From Chaetoderma sp. LZ-2023a (taxonomy: Eukaryota; Mollusca; Caudofoveata; Chaetodermatida; Chaetodermatidae): a DNA stretch of 64,000 bases. The notes beneath the pieces were generated by a model that did not search any database, was not told where the DNA came from, and saw only the letters and a list, made by a program, of their open reading frames with translations. A program made the translations under genes and the position numbers. Positions 1-10,767 of this stretch are shown one piece after another (position 1 is the first letter of the stretch; every line of letters starts with the position of its first letter). The stretch spans positions 36,548,668 to 36,612,667 of the forward strand of contig CM067367.1 in assembly GCA_034401795.1 (NCBI GenBank), written 5' to 3'.

Positions 1-307
1 GATTTTTTCGGATCACTAACAACGTTGTGGAATCCTAATGTATGGTAACGATCTTTCGTGTGTTAAAATGTGATCCAAATCAGACCAGTAGTTTCCGAGA
101 TATTCACTGTCCAGAATTTGATCCGATCAGGATCTGGGATCTTTCATCCGGATCGGATACAGCTAAATTCTGGCAATCCACTTGCACGGCAAGTTTCTTC
201 GTCGTGTTATTTGAGTCAAAGGGGATCAGCAAATTTTTTTTTATGTAAACCGGAACAACCTTTTGTGACTGTCTAACTAACTAACTGAACAACTAAGGCA
301 CGTGGCA
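1..307. other. Left edge, no feature recognised
   Basis: I see no gene, RNA or repeat that I can name. Two overlapping reading frames of 68 codons exist but have no recognisable motif and overlap each other, so they look like chance. The segment ends at the AT that flanks the first family A element. Confidence 0.5.
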
Positions 308-309
308 AT

Positions 310-786
310 TCACCTTTCCAGAGTATCCATCCATCATCTGACCTCGTATGACGTCATAATCATCTCAGCGCGTGTATGATGACGTCATCAAATCTCAGAG
401 TCCGACACGTTGTATGAATTGTATGTCTTTGTAATTATTTGCCGTTTAATAAAGTTTTTTTGCCATGTAGGTGGGGCTTAGAATACACCTTCCGTATCCT
501 CTGCGTGTCGTAAGAGGCGACTAAAGGAGGTAAGGGTGAGGTAACCCTGACAGAAACCTCGAGTGCTGAAGACGGAGGTTCCAGGCCGCACGGCGCACTC
601 TAATAAACCATGGATCCACGCACTTAACGCTTATGATCATGTCGATCAGCGAACGAAAAGAAGAAGAATAAAGTTTTTTGGAAATTGATAGTCAGGGTGT
701 TCAGAGATCGATCGATCCCAGCGCGAGAGAGGTGTGATGGAGCTTAGCTAGAGATGGGCGGGGCATAGCCAAAACCGGAAAGGTCC
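310..786 (-). mobile_element. MITE family A, copy A1, with nested insertion
   Basis: The CRE arm comes first (TGACGTCA palindromes near 330 and 370) and the GC-box arm last (gggcggggc near 762), ending GGAAAGGTCC followed by AT. The left end is a TCACCTTTCC variant of the usual GGACCTTTCC. The central hairpin found in other copies is missing: sequence passes from 'tttaataaag' straight to 'ggaaattgatag' once the nested retroposon at 461-666 is removed. AT flanks both ends (308-309, 787-788). Confidence 0.85.
461..666 (+). mobile_element. Short retroposon (SINE or LINE 3' end) with 13-bp TSD
   Basis: A 206-bp insert inside MITE A1 is flanked by the perfect direct repeat AATAAAGTTTTTT at 448-460 and 667-679. 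It ends in a GAAGAAG-type tail, as expected of a retroposon copied from its 3' end. The body contains 'cgtgtcgtaagaggcgacta', a motif I associate with invertebrate retroposon 3' regions without being able to name the family. No pol III boxes stand out, so it may be a severely 5'-truncated LINE rather than a SINE. Confidence 0.75.
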
Positions 787-788
787 AT

Positions 789-1144
789 TTGTTGAGCTGC
801 TACCCGCAGGTAAAAACGACCGTATAGCAAGTTCTTATATACGCCTGGGACAAAGCGATAGCTATGAGGCCAATTAATATAGAGGCAAAGTTCGATGAAA
901 AACGGTAAAACAGTTAATTCGCCTAGATACGTCGCTAGAATATGGCGCCCCTCTCCAACACAGGAGATTTAGTTCAATGTAGGACAAAACTAAGGTAGCC
1001 TAGAATCTAATACAGTAGACGCGAGTATAGCAGAGTAAAATAACATATATTACACCACGCACGAAAATGGTACACTAATGGTACCTCATTTGAGCACATA
1101 AATTAGATTACGGAATACTCTGTTAGTCAGTCCTGTACATACCA
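789..1144. other. Intergenic, nothing recognised
   Basis: No frame of useful length, no inverted repeat and no simple repeat is apparent between MITEs A1 and A2. Confidence 0.4.
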
Positions 1145-1362
1145 GGCATATGGCAGCAACAGTGGCCAGTCAAATTAATTTCAAAATATTCAACAGGATA
1201 TTTATTAAATAGTAAAGAGCTAAAATTGGTACAACAACGCATAGTCTGTCTTCAATTATGCGTTCGTGACGCACTTATCTACGTCATTCATAACGTCATA
1301 ATGACGTCATTGAATGTGACATCATTCTACACGTCACGTAATTGATTATGACGTCATATGAT
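1145..1362 (+). mobile_element. MITE family A, copy A2 (right half only)
   Basis: It starts at the apex of the central hairpin (tggcagcaaca), continues through the distal hairpin arm to 'ttcaacag', then the TATTTATTAAATAGTAAAG spacer and the CRE arm with several TGACGTCA sites. The GC-box arm and outer end are absent. The first repeated unit X begins inside this copy at about 1246, so a duplication breakpoint lies within it. Confidence 0.8.
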
Positions 1363-2415
1363 CCCTCCAATCATCCTTTGAATTAATGTTTTACTTAACG
1401 CAAAATGCAGTCGAAGCAAGTCAGTTATTAAGAAGGTATACAGTGGGCGATTAATCAAGCTGTGCTGGTATAAGGATTCTAGCGGTGTATTGATTTTTTC
1501 AGATACCTTACCATGATGCTTTTGTGTTTTTTGTGGATTCTTTCGATGCAATGAATTGATTAATCTAAAACGTTCTAGTCTTTCTCTTTTGAAAAGCATA
1601 TTTCAACGCGGGCCAATACCAACAAGGTACCATGATTGTCATATCAAAATTAATTCGGTTGCTTGCCCTTATAGTAAGCTGGCACGTTACGGGAAGCTAG
1701 ATAGTATTGGTTTAGCGAGCGACTTATTTCTATTTAGAGCTATTATTCGGTCAAAAACCTTATGTACATTGTCATTGGTTAACAAATCACTAAGTTACAC
1801 AAATGCCAGAGAGGTAATTTTAGGAAGTTTTAAGAATGTAAAAAAGAATGCCAATTTTGGGGTTCGTGCGTTGCAAGCTGGGTAAGTCGCCGATCGTTGT
1901 TAGAAACGTCATAGTAGGGGGCGCGGCGAAACTGCCAACGATGGCTATTATGCTGATTTGCTAGAAAGTAGGTTAGCGTGTAGCCAGAACATGGCTTTTG
2001 AATCAAATGTGTTTCAGATCTTACTTCTTTTAATGTACTCTCATATTTACGATTTTTTAGATAATTTCTCGTGATCGAGCTTTTTTCTAGTAAAGCTATT
2101 ACTCGGCCAAAAACCTTATGTAACCGTATATATTTATATTTCGTGAGTCTGTGTATGCGTAGGTGTTTGCAGACATGTCAATGGAGATTTTCCTGATCTT
2201 AGCGATTGAGTTATTTTAAAATAAACGTCATGATTTTATTGTTAGAATCTGAATAGATCCTAGAAACAGTTTCTTAGAAGTCGATTTCTCCTTCTTTGTA
2301 ATTTTTCTACTGCGGCTGCCTAAGTAAGCAAAGCAGTTGTTTTATCATTTGTGCGGAGCGATACAGATTAACAGATACGTTTAATTACTGACGTTTCGAC
2401 AGTATGGTCAAGAAT

Positions 2416-2813
2416 GGACCTTTCCATTTTTAACTATGCCCCGCCCATCACTAGCTAAGCTCCACCCACACATAGCCGTGTTTGGATTAATCGATCCCCG
2501 AATGCCCTAGCTATCAATTTCCTGAAAACTATACAGGGAAGCTGTTGAATATTTTGTAACTAATTTGACTGGGTGCTGTTGCTGCCTATGGCAGCAACAG
2601 GGCCTAGTCAAATTAGTTTCAAAATATTCAACAGAATATTTATTAAATAGTAAAAGCAAACAATTTGTACAACAAGGCATAGACCGTCTTCAAATATGCG
2701 TTCGTGACGTACTTATCGACATCATTCATGACGTCATCCATTATGGTGTCATTCTACATTCTGACGTAGATGATTATGACGTCATAAGATCGGTACATAC
2801 TCTGGAAAGGTGA
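2416..2813 (+). mobile_element. MITE family A, copy A3 (complete, reference structure)
   Basis: This is a full 398-bp copy. The outer end is GGACCTTTCC after AT; then comes the GC arm (tgccccgccc, ccaccca), then 'cctgaaaactatacagg', the central hairpin 2542-2634, the 'tttattaaatagtaaa' spacer, the CRE arm with TGACGTCA and TTATGACGTCATA, and the end GGAAAGGTGA followed by AT. No transposase is encoded. The hairpin arms start CTGTTGAATATTTT and return as AAAATATTCAACAG, with loop-proximal arms TGTTGCTGCC/GGCAGCAACA. Confidence 0.9.
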
Positions 2814-3633
2814 ATTACTTTCTCTACGTTTTGACTTGGGACCTGAGTGAATGTGTCGGTGGTTACCGGTGTTGGTCATCGGTGACTAATAATTTCAGCA
2901 CAGAAATGTTTTGCTTATGTTTTTAGGATGGATTCCTGGCATCAGGATGGAGTCCGTCATCCTACCTGGGGTGTGCTATCTTTTTGAAAGCTACGGACAC
3001 AGGTTTCCGAAAAGAGCCAGCCGGTTTTTCCTGGGCGTCTAGTGCGCCTATGAAGGTTAATGTAGTTACATTTGTAAAAGTCTGTATTATCAATAGAAAA
3101 TATTAAACTACGCCGGCTGCCTAAGTGAGCAAAAGAGTTGTTTTATCATTTGCGCATAGGGCTAGAGTCTAGGAGAGACGTGTAATTTTTTACTTGTGAT
3201 GTTGGTTTAGGGATGCGTATTAGCATTCTGATGTGAACCCAGGCCTTTAAATATATTTAGCGAAAAATCCAGACGTTGCAACAGGAACATGACTTTGCAA
3301 AATAAACACATTCCATTCGTAGCAGAAAATACATTAGCTGCATGTCAACCAGTATCAAATATAAACATACCAAATCTCAAGTGAGTTGGATCAATAGTAG
3401 CGAAGATATTGCGAAATTCGTCGTACCACTCGTGCGTAATAATGATCGCTGGGAAACCAGGATTTTAATTCCCAATCTAAATTTTAAACGATCTCTACCG
3501 ATGGTTGCACATCTAATGGTCAGGAAACCGTTCACGCAGTCAGAGAAGTTAAGGAACCAGTTTGAGATAATTACCCGCACACACAATCCATGCATTAGAA
3601 GCCATGGTACGAGCTCCCATGATTAACCACTTT

Positions 3634-4108
3634 TGTGTCAACTTAACCCTTTAATGGCCAAATTGGCCAAAAACGACCTCTGTAATCATCTTGAGAAATT
3701 TCCATTTGCAGGCTAAGAAAAGAATATTGTTTGAAAATGTACCACTGGAATGACGGGCTCGGTAACAGAGCCAGTCATTCCAGTGGTAACTTTTCAAAAA
3801 TACTCTTGTTGTTCTGCAACTGGACACTGGCTAAGCAGAAATTTTAGTTTTCTTGACCATTACACTTTTAATGAATGTCCATTTGAAGGATAACAGAAAT
3901 CTAATTGTCAATACTTTTCAAGGAAATTTTGATTTTTGCCGCCAAAAGAGTATTTTTGTAAATTTATAACATGTTTTGTAAATTTTTAAATTTACAAAAA
4001 TACTCTTTTGGCTGCAAAAATCCAAATTTTCCTTGAAAAGTATTGCCAATTAAATGGTTAATTGAAATCAATATAATTTTGAGCGCTTTAATGCGCTGTT
4101 GACACAAG
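3634..4108 (+). mobile_element. MITE family C, copy 1
   Basis: The ends are inverted: TTGTGTCAACTTAACC on the left and GTTGACACAAG on the right. Inside are two hairpins. One has arms CCACTGGAATGAC and GTCATTCCAGTGG (3749-3787). The other is a longer stem around 3915-4050 whose arms read AGAGTATTTTTGTAAATTTA and its complement. 'CCATTTGCAG' and 'ccctttaatgg' are also family hallmarks. It is non-coding. Confidence 0.8.
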
Positions 4109-4231
4109 ATGGGTTGGCGTTAAATGGAATAGACCGCAGGTCGTGATGCTAATGGCCGGAAATCTCTAGACAAATCAGAAATTCAGCAGTCGACGTCCAA
4201 TAATAACAAACTAAATCGTCAAGTTCACAGG

Positions 4232-4482
4232 CGATGTATTTTAGCTAGCCCCGCCCACTTCTAGCTAGGCTCCGCCCACCTTCTTACACTTGTTGGAATT
4301 GATTTGAAACTTTGAATCTTTTTTCACATGTGTACTGAAATAACAGTCAAAATGACGAAAACGGGAAAAATCCATATCGAAAGTGTACTCCACTGACAGC
4401 GGACACAAGCCCTCAAATCGACTCCAACATGCGTAAAAAGGTGGGCGGAGCTTAGCGAGAAATGGGCGGGGCATAGCTATGG
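4232..4482. mobile_element. Family A derivative with two GC arms (inverted repeat)
   Basis: The left arm 'agctagccccgcccac..ggctccgcccacctt' returns inverted on the right as 'aaggtgggcggagctt..gggcggggcatagct'. Both arms resemble the GC-box arm of family A; there is no CRE arm and no typical central hairpin. About 170 bp of unrelated sequence lies between the arms. Confidence 0.65.
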
Positions 4483-4604
4483 ATTCCTCTATCACAGCAC
4501 AAATAATGTAAATTTTCAGGAGAGTAAAAACATGCTGTCTAGGGTGTAAGAAATGTCTGGAGCCGGGTTGGTAATGATGGTCTATGCAAGAAAACGCGAG
4601 GGAA

Positions 4605-4995
4605 TCGCTAAGCTAGGATTCCATAAGCGCGGATGCGGATGCGGTAAAAATCGAATATCATTAACTTCAATATGTGTGATTTCATATGCTCGGAAGCGGA
4701 ACGACATATACGGATGCGGAGGCGATTTTCGCAATCGCTACATGTAGTGATCCAGACGCGCGCCGCTCACACCCGGGTCCATAAAACGACGTCAAAAGTA
4801 GAGGGGTTTCCTGTACGTTAAGCACGCGCATTGTCCGGGCATGTTTCCCTCTCGGTATCTCCAGCGAAATGAAAGAATACATGCATATATTATGCCACTT
4901 ATATGGAAGCAAACAAGGCCGGAATTCCGCACACCAAAACGCATACGCCTACCGCATCCGCATCCGCATCCGCGCTTATGGAATCCTAGCTTTAC
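4605..4995. mobile_element. Inverted-repeat element F with GCGGAT tips
   Basis: The left arm 'aagctaggattccataagcg' followed by GCGGAT hexamers returns as three GCATCC hexamers followed by 'cgcttatggaatcctagctt'. About 300 bp separate the arms. The hexamer number differs between the two X copies (three here, two near 12085), so the tip behaves as a small tandem repeat. It is probably a MITE; no coding capacity is evident. Confidence 0.65.
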
Positions 4996-6378
4996 AGTCT
5001 TGAAGTGACAGAACGTGTTAGTCTTCGCGCTGTAAACGGTTATACGGACACAACTAGACGTTGGCTTAATGGTAAACGCGATCTTGTTCTGACGTGTTGT
5101 CAATTACTCTGGATTTACAAATTTAAGACTAAAATTATAGATTTTTATGTCACCAACTCAATCAGATTATTCTGTAAGACAAAGCTGACCCGATTAATCT
5201 GGCCGCGTAACCCGGGATTTAGTTCAAAGATGCCACATTTGAATGTGGTTTCTTACGATTGGATTGTCACTACTGGTACAACTTTCCCTGGACAATCAAG
5301 ATGACGTGATTCATCTAATAGATGCACACAGTAGATGATCGCAGCTCTTCATTCTCCGCACCGAATCCTGAAGTTTGTTTAAAACCATGTATTTCCCCAG
5401 GAATGTATGCAACATGCATAATTACATCTTCCCCATCAATTCACTACTGCACCAAAACCATGCAGACAGTAACAATGGTCGACTAAACTGTTTGCTTCGA
5501 CGCTATTTAGAACATGCAGGAGCTCTAACCGAGGAAATTTAAACGTAAATATGTACAGATACTTCGTGTAAATCCATACGTCCTTCATGTCACCCTCAAA
5601 TTGGTGACCTTTTGACCTCTGATGGCACAATTACTCAACTGACTGAATCGAACTTTATGTACATTTTGCTAGCGCTACACTTAATATGGTCGACTTAGGT
5701 GGTTGTGTCGGGTGTAATTTTACCTCATCCAAAAATATAGTACGTCGCTGTTTATCGCATGCTAGCGTGCTTAATTTGAAAGTGGACGTCGAAAGCTATT
5801 AGTTCCAACAGTTAGCTGACCATGGCGGGGTGTATGGCCAGCTACATCGTTTGTGTTAACGTTATTTAGAATATGCAAGTCTAACAGAGAAAGGCAGATA
5901 ATTCAGACGTAAATATATAACCGCAACAATGATTTACACTACACGATTTTATAGCAGATTGGTCGTATGCGATCAAATCGCTCACGACTTCTGACGACAT
6001 CATCACAGAAGACTATGTTGTTTAGATTATGCGACTGTTTTTCATTCACCCATTTTCCGTGCTAGGACTGTTACATATATTTAATTAGCTGGTAAGAATG
6101 CATTGACTGATCGCGCAACAGGTCGCGATGTCGGATTTCCTATTTACATCGCGCGAAATGGCACGACATCATGAAAATGAAACATGCTTTGAATTTCACG
6201 ATTTGTCGCAAGACAAGAAAAACAGTGAGTTGAGAGGTGTTTACATTATCATTGTCGTCGTGGGCGGCATCTCGCACACGATCAATCGGCTGTAAAATCA
6301 TGTAGTGTAAATTGGTAATAAAGGACTCATCATGCATATGTTCTTCATGACATGCAAAAATGTATGACATTTCTATCA
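4996..6378 (+). other. Part of X without recognised feature
   Basis: No gene or known repeat. It includes 5632-5790, which is homologous to 14055-14200 and contains what looks like a single ancestral unit of the downstream 33-bp minisatellite (TTTATCGCATGC..TTTGAAAGTGGACGTCG). Confidence 0.5.
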
Positions 6379-6518
6379 CAGGGGCCAGATTCACAAAGGT
6401 GCGTAAGTTACGCCGTCATAAAGTAAAAAAGAGACCAATCAGAATGCTTCATTGGATATTTACGCCGTACTTAAAGTACCCTAGTGTACTTAAGTATACT
6501 TTGTGAAACTGGCGCCTG
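6379..6518. mobile_element. MITE family E, hAT-like ends
   Basis: A 140-bp foldback with imperfect inverted ends: CAGGGGCCAGATTCACAAAG on the left, and on the right the complement of CAGGCGCCAGTTTCACAAAG. Ends starting CAGGGGCC are typical of hAT-derived MITEs. I could not find an 8-bp target duplication, so the superfamily call is tentative. Confidence 0.65.
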
Positions 6519-6530
6519 ATGATATAATTC

Positions 6531-7951
6531 GAAATTAATAGACTGGTTTAAAGTAAACAAATTGTCCTTAAATGTATCAAAAACTAATTATATACTATTC
6601 ACAAAATCTAAGAAACTAAAAGAAATAGCTCTCCCAAACCTCTATATCGACAACCAGATAATTCAAGAAGCACAATATGCTAAGTTTTCAGGAGTATATC
6701 TGGACAAAAATTTAACATGGGAGAAGCATATTGAAATTATTACTACCAGGGTAGCAAAAAGCATTGGCATCATTCGCAGACTGAAACCCTATCTAACACC
6801 TAATATTATTAAAAACCTGTACTGCACAATGATACTTCCTCACATCACCTACTGCAATGCTATCTGGACTAATACATCTCAAGCTAGACTAAAAAACTAA
6901 AATCTCTGCAAAAGCAATCTATTAAACTATTTTCACAAACAGCAGGTGGCCAGGATATCTTTAAATCGGAAAAGGTCTTAAAACTTGAGGACATAGGAGG
7001 GCTCCAACTATACACCATCTTAAGGGACTTCCACAATGGCAACTTACCCTCATCCTTATCTAACATGTTTATGCTCAATACACAATTGCATCCTCACAAC
7101 ACAAGAACAAGAAATAACCTCCATTCAACACACCACCAAACAAAAGCAGCACAACAAAAACCCTCATACAAAGCAATTCAGTTATGGAATAATACAGACA
7201 CAAGCACACGCACATACATCTTAAAGCTACAGTACTTTAAGCAGAATATCAAAAAGAAGAGTATAGAAACCTACTAGACTCTGGAAAACACTCACCATCA
7301 TGGCATGCTATTCTCATACTTGCACCCAGTCACCAGAACAAAAAATAATAATAATAATATTAATAATAATAAGAATAAGAATATCTGTTATAATGGTAAC
7401 TACCAAACAACTACCTCTACCATCACAGCCTAAAAAAAAAATTAATTAATTAATAATGCTTTGTCATTGATAATAAGAATATGTAATATAGAATTATTAA
7501 CTTAAGCAAGACAAGCACACATCCCTCTGTCATGTCTTTCCCTGTAAAAATGTAAATTGTCATACGTCTATTAACTGTTGGACTGCTGGAAGCGAACAAT
7601 AACTCCAATTGGCTATGACTCTGGATTGGCTGAGTATTTTAGAAAAAATTTGACTGAAAGTTGCTTTTTTTTCCTTTTTTTTAGAGGTACTCAGCATACC
7701 CTGAGTTAGGCTCCATGGAAAATGTAGACTGCAGAGGCGTGGCAGCGAGACAGTTAACTATATGTATATATAGGACTATAACATGTTAACCTTATGTATT
7801 CAGTATTCTCATGTCCTATATTGTTGTTATATGTTATATGTAGGGGTCCACCGCCACATTGGCTCTGCCTTTGGTGGACTACCTGTTGTGAAACTGTAAA
7901 TGTATATTCTATATCAAAATAAATAATCTTGAACTTGAACTTGAACTTGAA
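6531..7951 (+). mobile_element. 5'-truncated LINE (jockey superfamily), 3' part
   Basis: Coding sequence for the end of a reverse transcriptase is followed by a ~670-bp 3' UTR and a terminal (TTGAAC)n tail at about 7929-7951. The element starts abruptly at 6531, exactly where the homology of X copy 1 with copy 2 ends. No clear target duplication was found around the insertion. The 3' hexamer tail and abrupt 5' end are the usual signs of target-primed reverse transcription. Confidence 0.85.
6532..7277 (+). pseudogene. Reverse transcriptase C-terminal fragment
   Basis: The frame opens with DWFKVNKLSLNVSKTNYILF, the thumb region just after the YADD box in non-LTR reverse transcriptases. It continues through 'GVYLDKNLTWEKHI' and 'ILPHITYCNAIW', both standard for the jockey/CR1 group. 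It is in one frame to a stop at 6898-6900, then continues in another frame ('TAGGQDIFKSEKVLKLEDIG') to a stop at 7275-7277, so an indel in the A-run near 6890 breaks it. Catalytic fingers and palm and the endonuclease are missing, so the fragment cannot act. The 3' end of the frame has the short asparagine/lysine-rich tail usual for these proteins. Confidence 0.85.
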
Positions 7952-8293
7952 CATAATATGTCATCATTAGACAAACCAGAATTTGTTTCTCGCCAGATTG
8001 AAAGTGTACATGAAATGGGGTGCACAAGTATCTACAGTACCAAATATGGGAGGGCAATTACTAATAAGCGCGGAAAGCAGCGTTTAGTTTGAGATTGCAA
8101 AAATGATCAATTTGTTTTTTCAAAAAATATATATTCAAATTTTTAAAAATAGACAAGCAAATACTAAACAGTTGTTTGCATGGGACAATTCTTTGTCCGC
8201 GTTCGATCTAAAATCAGCATATCAGCATGCGAAATCTTTTATTCACAACAGAGAACATATTTGTGGGTTTACACCGTTGCAAGACAATGAAAT
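7952..8293. other. Intergenic between LINE tail and MITE A4
   Basis: A 45-codon frame (7958-8092, starting MSSLDKPEFVSRQ) is the only notable item and matches nothing I recognise. The rest is A/T-rich. Confidence 0.35.
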
Positions 8294-8525
8294 AGACCAT
8301 TCCACTTTTAGCCATGCCCTGCTCACCTCTAGCTAACTCCACCCACACTTCGCCGTGCTGGAATTGCTCGATTCCCGAATGCCCTGACCTATCAATTTCC
8401 TGAAGCCTAGGCAAGGCTGTCTTCAATTATGCGTTCGTGACGCACTTATCTACGTCATAATGACGTCATTGAATGTGACATCATTCTACACGGCACGTAG
8501 TTGATTATGACGTCATATGATCCCT
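8294..8525 (+). mobile_element. MITE family A, copy A4 (central hairpin deleted)
   Basis: The GC arm (from AT-AGACCATTCC through ccacccacacttcg) joins directly to 'ctgtcttcaattatgcg' of the CRE arm at about 8417, skipping the hairpin and spacer. The junction coincides with the left breakpoint of X copy 2, as expected if recombination between two family A copies made the duplication. Confidence 0.8.
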
Positions 8526-9557
8526 CTAATCATCCTTTGAATTAATGTTTTACTTAACACAAAATGCAGTCGAAGCAAGTCAGTTATTAAGAAGGTATAC
8601 AGTGGGCGATTAATCAAGCTGTGCTGGTATAAGGATTCTAGCGGTGTGTTGATTTTTTCAGATACCTTACCATGATGCTTTTGTGTTTTTTGTGGATTCT
8701 TTCAATGCAATGAATTGATTAATCTAAAACGTTCTAGTCTTTCTTTTTTGAAAAGCATATTTCAATGCGGGCCAATACCAACAAGGTACCATGATTGACA
8801 TATCAAAATTAATTCGGTTGCTTGCCCTTATAGTAAGCTGGCACGTTACGGGAAGCTAGATAGTATTGGTTTAGCGAGCGACTTATTTCTATTTAGAGCT
8901 ATTATTCGGTCAAAAACCTTATGTACATTGTCACTGGTTAACAAATCACAGAGAGGTAATTTTAGGAAGTTTTAAGAATGTAAAAAAGAATGCCAATTTT
9001 GGGGTTCGTGCGTTGCAAGCTGGGTAAGTCGCCGCTCGTTGTTAGAAACGTCATAGTAGGGGCCGTGGCGAAACTGCCAACGATGGCTATTATGCTGATT
9101 TGCTAGAAAGTAGGTTAGCGTGTAGCCAGAACATGGCTTTTGAATCAAATGTGTTTCAGATCTTACTTCTTTTAATGTACTCTCATATTTACGATTTTTG
9201 AGATAATTTCTGGTGATCGAGCCTTTTTCTAATAAAGCTATTACTCGGCCTAAAACCTTATGTAACCGTATATATTTAAATTTCGTGAGTCTGTGTATGC
9301 ATAGGTGTTTGCAGACATGTCAATGGAGATTTTCCTGATCTTAGCGATTGAGTTATTTTAAAATAAACGTCATGATTTTTTTGTTAGGATCTGAATAGAT
9401 CCTAGAAACAGTTTCTTAGAAGTCGATTTCTCCTTCTTTGTAATTTTTCTACTGCGGCTGCCTAAGTAAGCAAAGCAGTTGTTTTATCATTTGTGCAGAG
9501 CGATACAGGTTAACAGATACGTATAATTATTGACGTTTCGACTGTATGGTCAAGAAT

Positions 9558-9954
9558 GGACCTGTCCATTTTTAGCTATGCCCCGCCCATCACTAGCTAT
9601 GTTCCACCCACACCTAGCCGTGTTTGGATTGATCGATCCCCGAATGCCCTAGCTATCAATTTCCTGAAAACTATACAGGGAAGCTGTTGAATATTTTGTA
9701 ACTAATTTGACTGGGTGCTGTTGCTGCCTATGGCAGCAACAGGGCCTAGTCAAATTAGTTTCAAAATATTCAATAGAATATTTATTAAATAGTAAAAGCA
9801 AACAATTTGTACAACAAGGCATAGACCGTCTTCAAATATGCGTTCGTGACGTACTTATCGACATCATTCATGACGTCATCCATTATGATGTCATTCTACA
9901 CACCGCGTAGATGATTATGACGTCATATGATGGGTACATACTCTGGAAAGGTGA
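9558..9954 (+). mobile_element. MITE family A, copy A5 (twin of A3)
   Basis: The X copy 2 counterpart of A3, complete from AT-GGACCTGTCC to GGAAAGGTGA-AT with the hairpin intact. The few differences from A3 include loss of the sequence replaced by 'caccgcgtag' near 9901. Confidence 0.9.
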
Positions 9955-10767
9955 ATTACTTTCTCTACGTTTTGACTTGGGACCTGAGTGAATGTGTCGT
10001 GTGGTTACCGGTGTTGGTCATCGGTGACTAATAATTTCAGCACAGAAATGTTTTGCTTATGTTTTTAGGATGGATTCCTGGCATCAGGATGGAGTCCGTC
10101 ATCCTACCTGAGGTGTATTGAAAGCTACGGACACAGGTTTCCGAAAAGAGCCAGCCGGTTTTTCCTGGGCGTCTAGTGCGCCTATGAAGGTTAATGTAGT
10201 TACATTTGTAAACGTCTGTATTATCAATAGAAAATATTAAACTACGCCGGCTGCCTAAGTGAGCAAAAGAGTTGTTTTATCATTTGCGCATAGGGCTAGA
10301 GTCTAACAGAGACGTGTAATTTTTTACTTGTGATGTTGATTTAGGGATGCGTATTAGCATTCGGATGTGAACCCAGGCCTTTAAATATATTTAGCGAAAA
10401 ATCCAGACGTTGCAACAGGAAAATGGCTTTGCAAAATAAACACATTCCATTCGTAGCAGAAAATACATTAGCTGCATGTCAACCAGTATCAAATATAAAC
10501 ATACCAAATCTCAAGTGAGTTGGATCAATAGTAGCGAAGATATTGCGAAATTCGTCGTACCACTCGTGCGTAATAATGATCGCTGGGAAACCAGGATTTT
10601 AATTCCCAATCTAAATTTTAAACGATCTCTACCGATGGTTGCACATCTAATGGTCAGGAAACCGTTCACGCAGTCAGAGAAGTTAAGGAACCAGTTTGAG
10701 ATAATTACCCACACACACAATCCATGCATTAGAAGCCATGGTACGAGCTCCCATGATTAACCACTTT

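Larger units (their letters stand above)
1246..6530 (+). repeat. 5.3-kb direct repeat unit X, copy 1
   Basis: It matches 8417-13659 base for base over long stretches, with scattered substitutions and a few indels: about 12 bp missing near 1290 and 17 bp near 1795 in copy 2, and one GCATCC hexamer fewer in copy 2 near 4960. The left breakpoint lies in the CRE arm of a family A MITE; the right limit is two bases into where a family A element begins in copy 2. X carries MITEs A3, C1, a GC/GC inverted repeat, F and E. It also has internal direct repeats (1737-1772 with 2093-2128; 2313-2365 with 3113-3167). Its short open frames, for example 94 codons at 3342-3626, have no recognisable motif, and their conservation between copies follows from how recent the copy is. 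Confidence 0.9.

Noticed and set aside
3342-3626. 94-codon frame conserved in both X copies
   Set aside because: X copies are nearly identical everywhere, so conservation is not evidence of coding; a 72-codon antisense frame overlaps it and neither has a motif.
4265-4495. 76-codon minus-strand frame identical in both X copies
   Set aside because: It overlaps the GC/GC inverted repeat and is explained by recent duplication.
1246-6530. Unit X as one large DNA transposon
   Set aside because: No terminal inverted repeats or transposase found; its borders fall in family A MITEs, better explained by recombination.
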